Shown piece by piece: positions 31,105 to 33,539 of a stretch of DNA of 33,539 bases (its first letter is position 1; each line of letters begins with the position of its first letter). The notes beneath the pieces are model-generated. The model was not told the origin of the DNA and did no database searches. It was given only the letters and a program-made list of their open reading frames with translations. The position numbers and the translations under genes are program-made. Source of the DNA: Clostridia bacterium BRH_c25 (GTDB taxonomy: Bacteria > Bacillota_A > Clostridia > Lutisporales > Lutisporaceae); NCBI GenBank assembly GCA_001515955.1, contig LOES01000149.1:1-33539 (forward strand). Direction: 5' to 3'.

Positions 31105-32696
31105 TCCATTAACTTCAGAGATATATCAATATTCAATTTTTGCTCGAAGTCTTTAAAATCAGCATCCATTATATTTTTTATTATACCGAACCTGTATTTT
31201 ATAGTGTTATAATGTACATACATTTCTTTTGAGGCTGCCTTGAGATTCCAATTGTTTCGCACTATGTACCGTAGTGTCTCCAATAGATTCATGCTGTTTT
31301 TATTATCATAATCAATAAGCTTTTGCAAATAGGATAAATAAAACTCTTTTGCCTCATTACTTTTATATATTAATGATAATAGTTTTTGTATACCCAGTTC
31401 ATCATAGAAAACCACTTTATTCCCTTTATATGTAATCCTGCCCAGATCCACTGCTTTTTGAGCACATCCATAGCTTTTATATGCATTCATTACCGATGAT
31501 TCATAATTTCCGATACCTATTGTCACTGTAAAACTATTCATATTTAATATATTGATCCTTATTTCTTCACATATCCTTCTTAACTGGCAGAAATAATCAG
31601 CTTTATATTTATTTGACAGCTTTATCAGAAGGACAAGCTTGTCATTAAACATAGTATACACTACCTGGTTAAAATACTTTTCCAATACTTTTATAGCCGT
31701 ATTGAATATTTTGAGCTTCGTACTTTCAAGTGTGTCATTCAGTACTTTATCATCCACCTTTAAATATTGTATTTTAAAATTATCTATATCCACTATGATC
31801 GATACCAGGCCTGTGCTCAAATCCCAACCGTAAAGCTTTGACCTGTTCTTTACTTCTTCTATCGTCCGTATGTTATTTACAACCAAGTCCCTTACAAATT
31901 CACTCCTGTATCCTGCTTCAATTTTCTTGTAAGATATCCTCTTCTGTATTTCAAGCTTCAATATAGTACTGGCATTCTCAATGGCGATTTCATCATATTC
32001 AGCTATATGATCTTCTATCTCCGTTTCATTTGAAGTAATGATATACCCATAATTTTTTTTATCAATATACAGCGGATAATGAGTGTATTCCAATAATATT
32101 TCATCTAGCCTGAGGGAGTTGATATCATTTGAAAACCTCTCAGAATTTGCATTGATATACATTCTCTCATCACATGTGTCATAAAAAGCAACATTATATT
32201 TTAATATATCTCTTAACGTGTCAATTATTTGTTGAATACCGCCTCCATCAATAACAAGCTGAGTGAATGCTTTATGTATATTCACAGAATGCTGAAGCCT
32301 TTTGGACTGCTCATTAACTATAGCGGACAGTATTGGGTTTATAATATCTATGAATGTAAAATCCATAGGTATTTGTATTATCGGAAAGGCCAGTCTATCC
32401 GCTCTTTCAATTACATCATTTGGCAGTATGTCAATAAATCTGTTTAGTTTTATACCAAAGGCTGAAGCACCTGAGCTTTCGATCTTTTCTATCAGGTCTC
32501 CGAGTCTGTCAAGCTCATCTTTAACGCAATAACCTGTTGTAATGAAGAATTCGCCGCCTTTCAACCATTTATACATATCGGGTGCTTCCATTACGCTAAC
32601 AGATGTAATCTCTCTTTGTAAACCGGTATGTCCTGCGATAACTTTCAGTTCAGCAAATTTCCCGATTTTTAGCATACTTTCAATTGTAATTGACAT
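31092..32696 (-). CDS. PucR/CdaR-family transcriptional regulator
   Basis: This cytosolic transcription factor of 534 residues has three parts. The N-terminal PucR sensory domain (about 1-125) contains LKVIAGHTGLQREITSVSVM and MYKWLKGGEFFITTGYCVKD. A central region (about 270-400) has the degenerate GGDEF-like fold of CdaR proteins (LVSIIVDIDNFKIQYLKV; FTVTIGIGNYESSVMNAYKS). The C-terminal PucR-type helix-turn-helix is near 465-515 (TLRYIVRNNWNLKAASKEMY then VHYNTIKYRFGIIKNIMD). Members control purine, sugar-acid, amino-acid or peptide catabolism, usually as activators. Location next to the operator cluster suggests it controls the deacylase-transporter genes; its ligand might be a D-amino acid or an acyl derivative. 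The start at 32696 has GGGTGG upstream. Confidence 0.92.
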   Translation of the reverse strand: MSITIESMLKIGKFAELKVIAGHTGLQREITSVSVMEAPDMYKWLKGGEFFITTGYCVKDELDRLGDLIEKIESSGASAFGIKLNRFIDILPNDVIERADRLAFPIIQIPMDFTFIDIINPILSAIVNEQSKRLQHSVNIHKAFTQLVIDGGGIQQIIDTLRDILKYNVAFYDTCDERMYINANSERFSNDINSLRLDEILLEYTHYPLYIDKKNYGYIITSNETEIEDHIAEYDEIAIENASTILKLEIQKRISYKKIEAGYRSEFVRDLVVNNIRTIEEVKNRSKLYGWDLSTGLVSIIVDIDNFKIQYLKVDDKVLNDTLESTKLKIFNTAIKVLEKYFNQVVYTMFNDKLVLLIKLSNKYKADYFCQLRRICEEIRINILNMNSFTVTIGIGNYESSVMNAYKSYGCAQKAVDLGRITYKGNKVVFYDELGIQKLLSLIYKSNEAKEFYLSYLQKLIDYDNKNSMNLLETLRYIVRNNWNLKAASKEMYVHYNTIKYRFGIIKNIMDADFKDFEQKLNIDISLKLMEMVE

Positions 32697-32721
32697 ACAA
32701 CCACCCTTTCAATTTCAATCC

Positions 32722-33539
32722 TTAGGGAATGATGTAACCGATGCCGTCGACTATATCAATGTCTGCCCCATAATCTGCGGAGCACTCCTTATACTTATCC
32801 AGAACAGACTCAGCAGCTTGTCCCTGTGCAATGACCGGCCTGCAAGCCTCTATCCTGATCGGGATTATCCTGGTCTCCTTCCAGCCGCCCCTATCAACAG
32901 TTATATCAATTATGACCGATTCATCGGTTCCCCCGGGCAGCTGCCTGTCGAATACAAAGTTGCCCAGGCTGTAGAATATGAGCTTTCCTTTGTATTCTTC
33001 CACACTTTGAAGTACATGGGGATGGTGTCCGATTACAAGATCCGCACCATTTTCTATAGCGGTATGAGCCATTTCCCTCTGCCTGTCGCCGGGATAGCGG
33101 TCAAATTCCTTACCCCAATGGAAGGACACCACCAGAAAATCACATTGCTCCCGGGCTGCCTTTGCTTCTTCTCCTAGAGACTTCATATCCGCCCGTGCAA
33201 CATCAGCTTTATCCTCGTCATACATATAACCTTCAGGGGGGAAATCACTATAGCCCAGAAAACCTATCCTTGTCTTTCCCTTTTCAATAAAAACCGGCTT
33301 GCGGGCTTCACTTCTGCTCATCCCCGCTCCCACTGTCTTGATACCGTAGCTTTCCAGAACCTTGATAGTATCCGTAAGCCCCTCCCTGCCCTGATCCATT
33401 GTGTGATTGTTTGCCAGGCTCAGAAGATCAAAGCCTGCACCCTTCAGCGCAGCCACGTTCAGCTCGCTCCCCCTGAATATCAAATCAGGCCTCTTAAGAA
33501 CGGGATTTTCATTGTCTGTCAATGGGCATTCCAGGTTGG
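32722..33539 (-). CDS. CapA/PgsA-family metallophosphatase-like protein (5' part missing)
   Basis: This CapA-family protein (poly-gamma-glutamate capsule synthesis, calcineurin-like metallophosphatase fold) is visible for about 272 residues; its N-terminus lies beyond the right edge. The open frame continues to the last base and includes the family's NLECPLTDNENPVL motif, so an apparent internal start at 33522 is not real. Other motifs are FDLLSLANNHTMDQGREGL, FLGYSDFPPEG, VVSFHWGKEFDRYPGDRQR, ADLVIGHHPHVLQSVE and KLIFYSLGNFVFDRQ. The stop lies 25 bases before the regulator's start codon, so the two may share a transcript. Outside capsule-forming species such proteins are common lone enzymes with unknown substrates; no capB or capC is visible. 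Confidence 0.88.
   Translation of the reverse strand, partial: NLECPLTDNENPVLKRPDLIFRGSELNVAALKGAGFDLLSLANNHTMDQGREGLTDTIKVLESYGIKTVGAGMSRSEARKPVFIEKGKTRIGFLGYSDFPPEGYMYDEDKADVARADMKSLGEEAKAAREQCDFLVVSFHWGKEFDRYPGDRQREMAHTAIENGADLVIGHHPHVLQSVEEYKGKLIFYSLGNFVFDRQLPGGTDESVIIDITVDRGGWKETRIIPIRIEACRPVIAQGQAAESVLDKYKECSADYGADIDIVDGIGYIIP

Noticed and set aside
31254..31264. GTTTCGCACTA, the same arm as in the 18071 inverted repeat
   Set aside because: It is inside the PucR-type gene, encoding part of IVRNNW, and has no inverted partner nearby.
33520..33522. TTG at 33522 as the true start of the CapA-family gene
   Set aside because: The frame stays open to the window edge and encodes the conserved NLECPL motif upstream, so the gene continues beyond the window.

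Overview
The window looks like chromosome from an anaerobic, endospore-forming Firmicute of class Clostridia. The reasons are a cwlJ-like/gerQ spore pair, a complete cobalt-early (anaerobic) set of corrin-ring genes, strong AGGAGG ribosome sites, several TTG starts, and lipoproteins with short Gram-positive signal peptides. No rRNA, tRNA, phage, transposase or CRISPR array is visible. Most genes lie on the minus strand, so the account below reads from high to low coordinates within each block.

Cobalamin block (minus, about 10852 to 1). A sigma-A-type promoter, a cobalamin riboswitch and a rho-independent terminator precede cbiA-cbiC-cbiD-cbiE-cbiT-cbiL, a 106-bp inverted repeat, then cbiF-cbiG-cbiH-cbiJ, a FecCD/BtuC-type permease, its ATPase and cbiK. 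Most joints overlap by a few bases or are a few bases apart, which suggests translational coupling. Together the enzymes carry sirohydrochlorin/cobalt-factor II to cob(II)yrinic acid a,c-diamide. The late genes (adenosylation, cbiP, cbiB, nucleotide loop) are not here. The last gene is unusual: the cobaltochelatase has a lipoprotein signal and is coupled to an importer.

Zinc block (minus, 14424 to 10888). A near-consensus promoter with an adjacent Fur-like palindrome drives a Fur-family regulator (probably Zur), znuA, znuC, znuB and a small lipoprotein with a Cys-Cys motif. A 3-methyladenine DNA glycosylase gene diverges on the plus strand.

Middle block (15074 to 21720). A fucose-isomerase-like protein, a polytopic membrane protein and an MgtC-family protein lie on the minus strand. 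A class IV aminotransferase (plus) converges with D-serine ammonia-lyase (minus). A SleB/CwlJ-type cell-wall hydrolase and the spore coat protein GerQ form a plus-strand pair ended by a terminator. Intergenic gaps here carry short tandem repeats with a 7-bp period.

D-amino-acid/peptide block (minus, 33539 to 21791). The start of a CapA-family gene lies off the right edge. It is followed by a PucR/CdaR-type regulator with its own terminator, then a 290-bp control region with three TTTCGCGAAA palindromes upstream of a predicted promoter. Next come N-acyl-D-amino-acid deacylase 2, a five-gene oligopeptide ABC transporter (binding protein, two permeases, two ATPases) and N-acyl-D-amino-acid deacylase 1. 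My reading is that this unit imports acylated or peptide-bound D-amino acids, deacylates them in the cytosol and hands them to catabolic enzymes such as the nearby D-serine ammonia-lyase. The regulator's control of these genes is inferred from position and operator layout.
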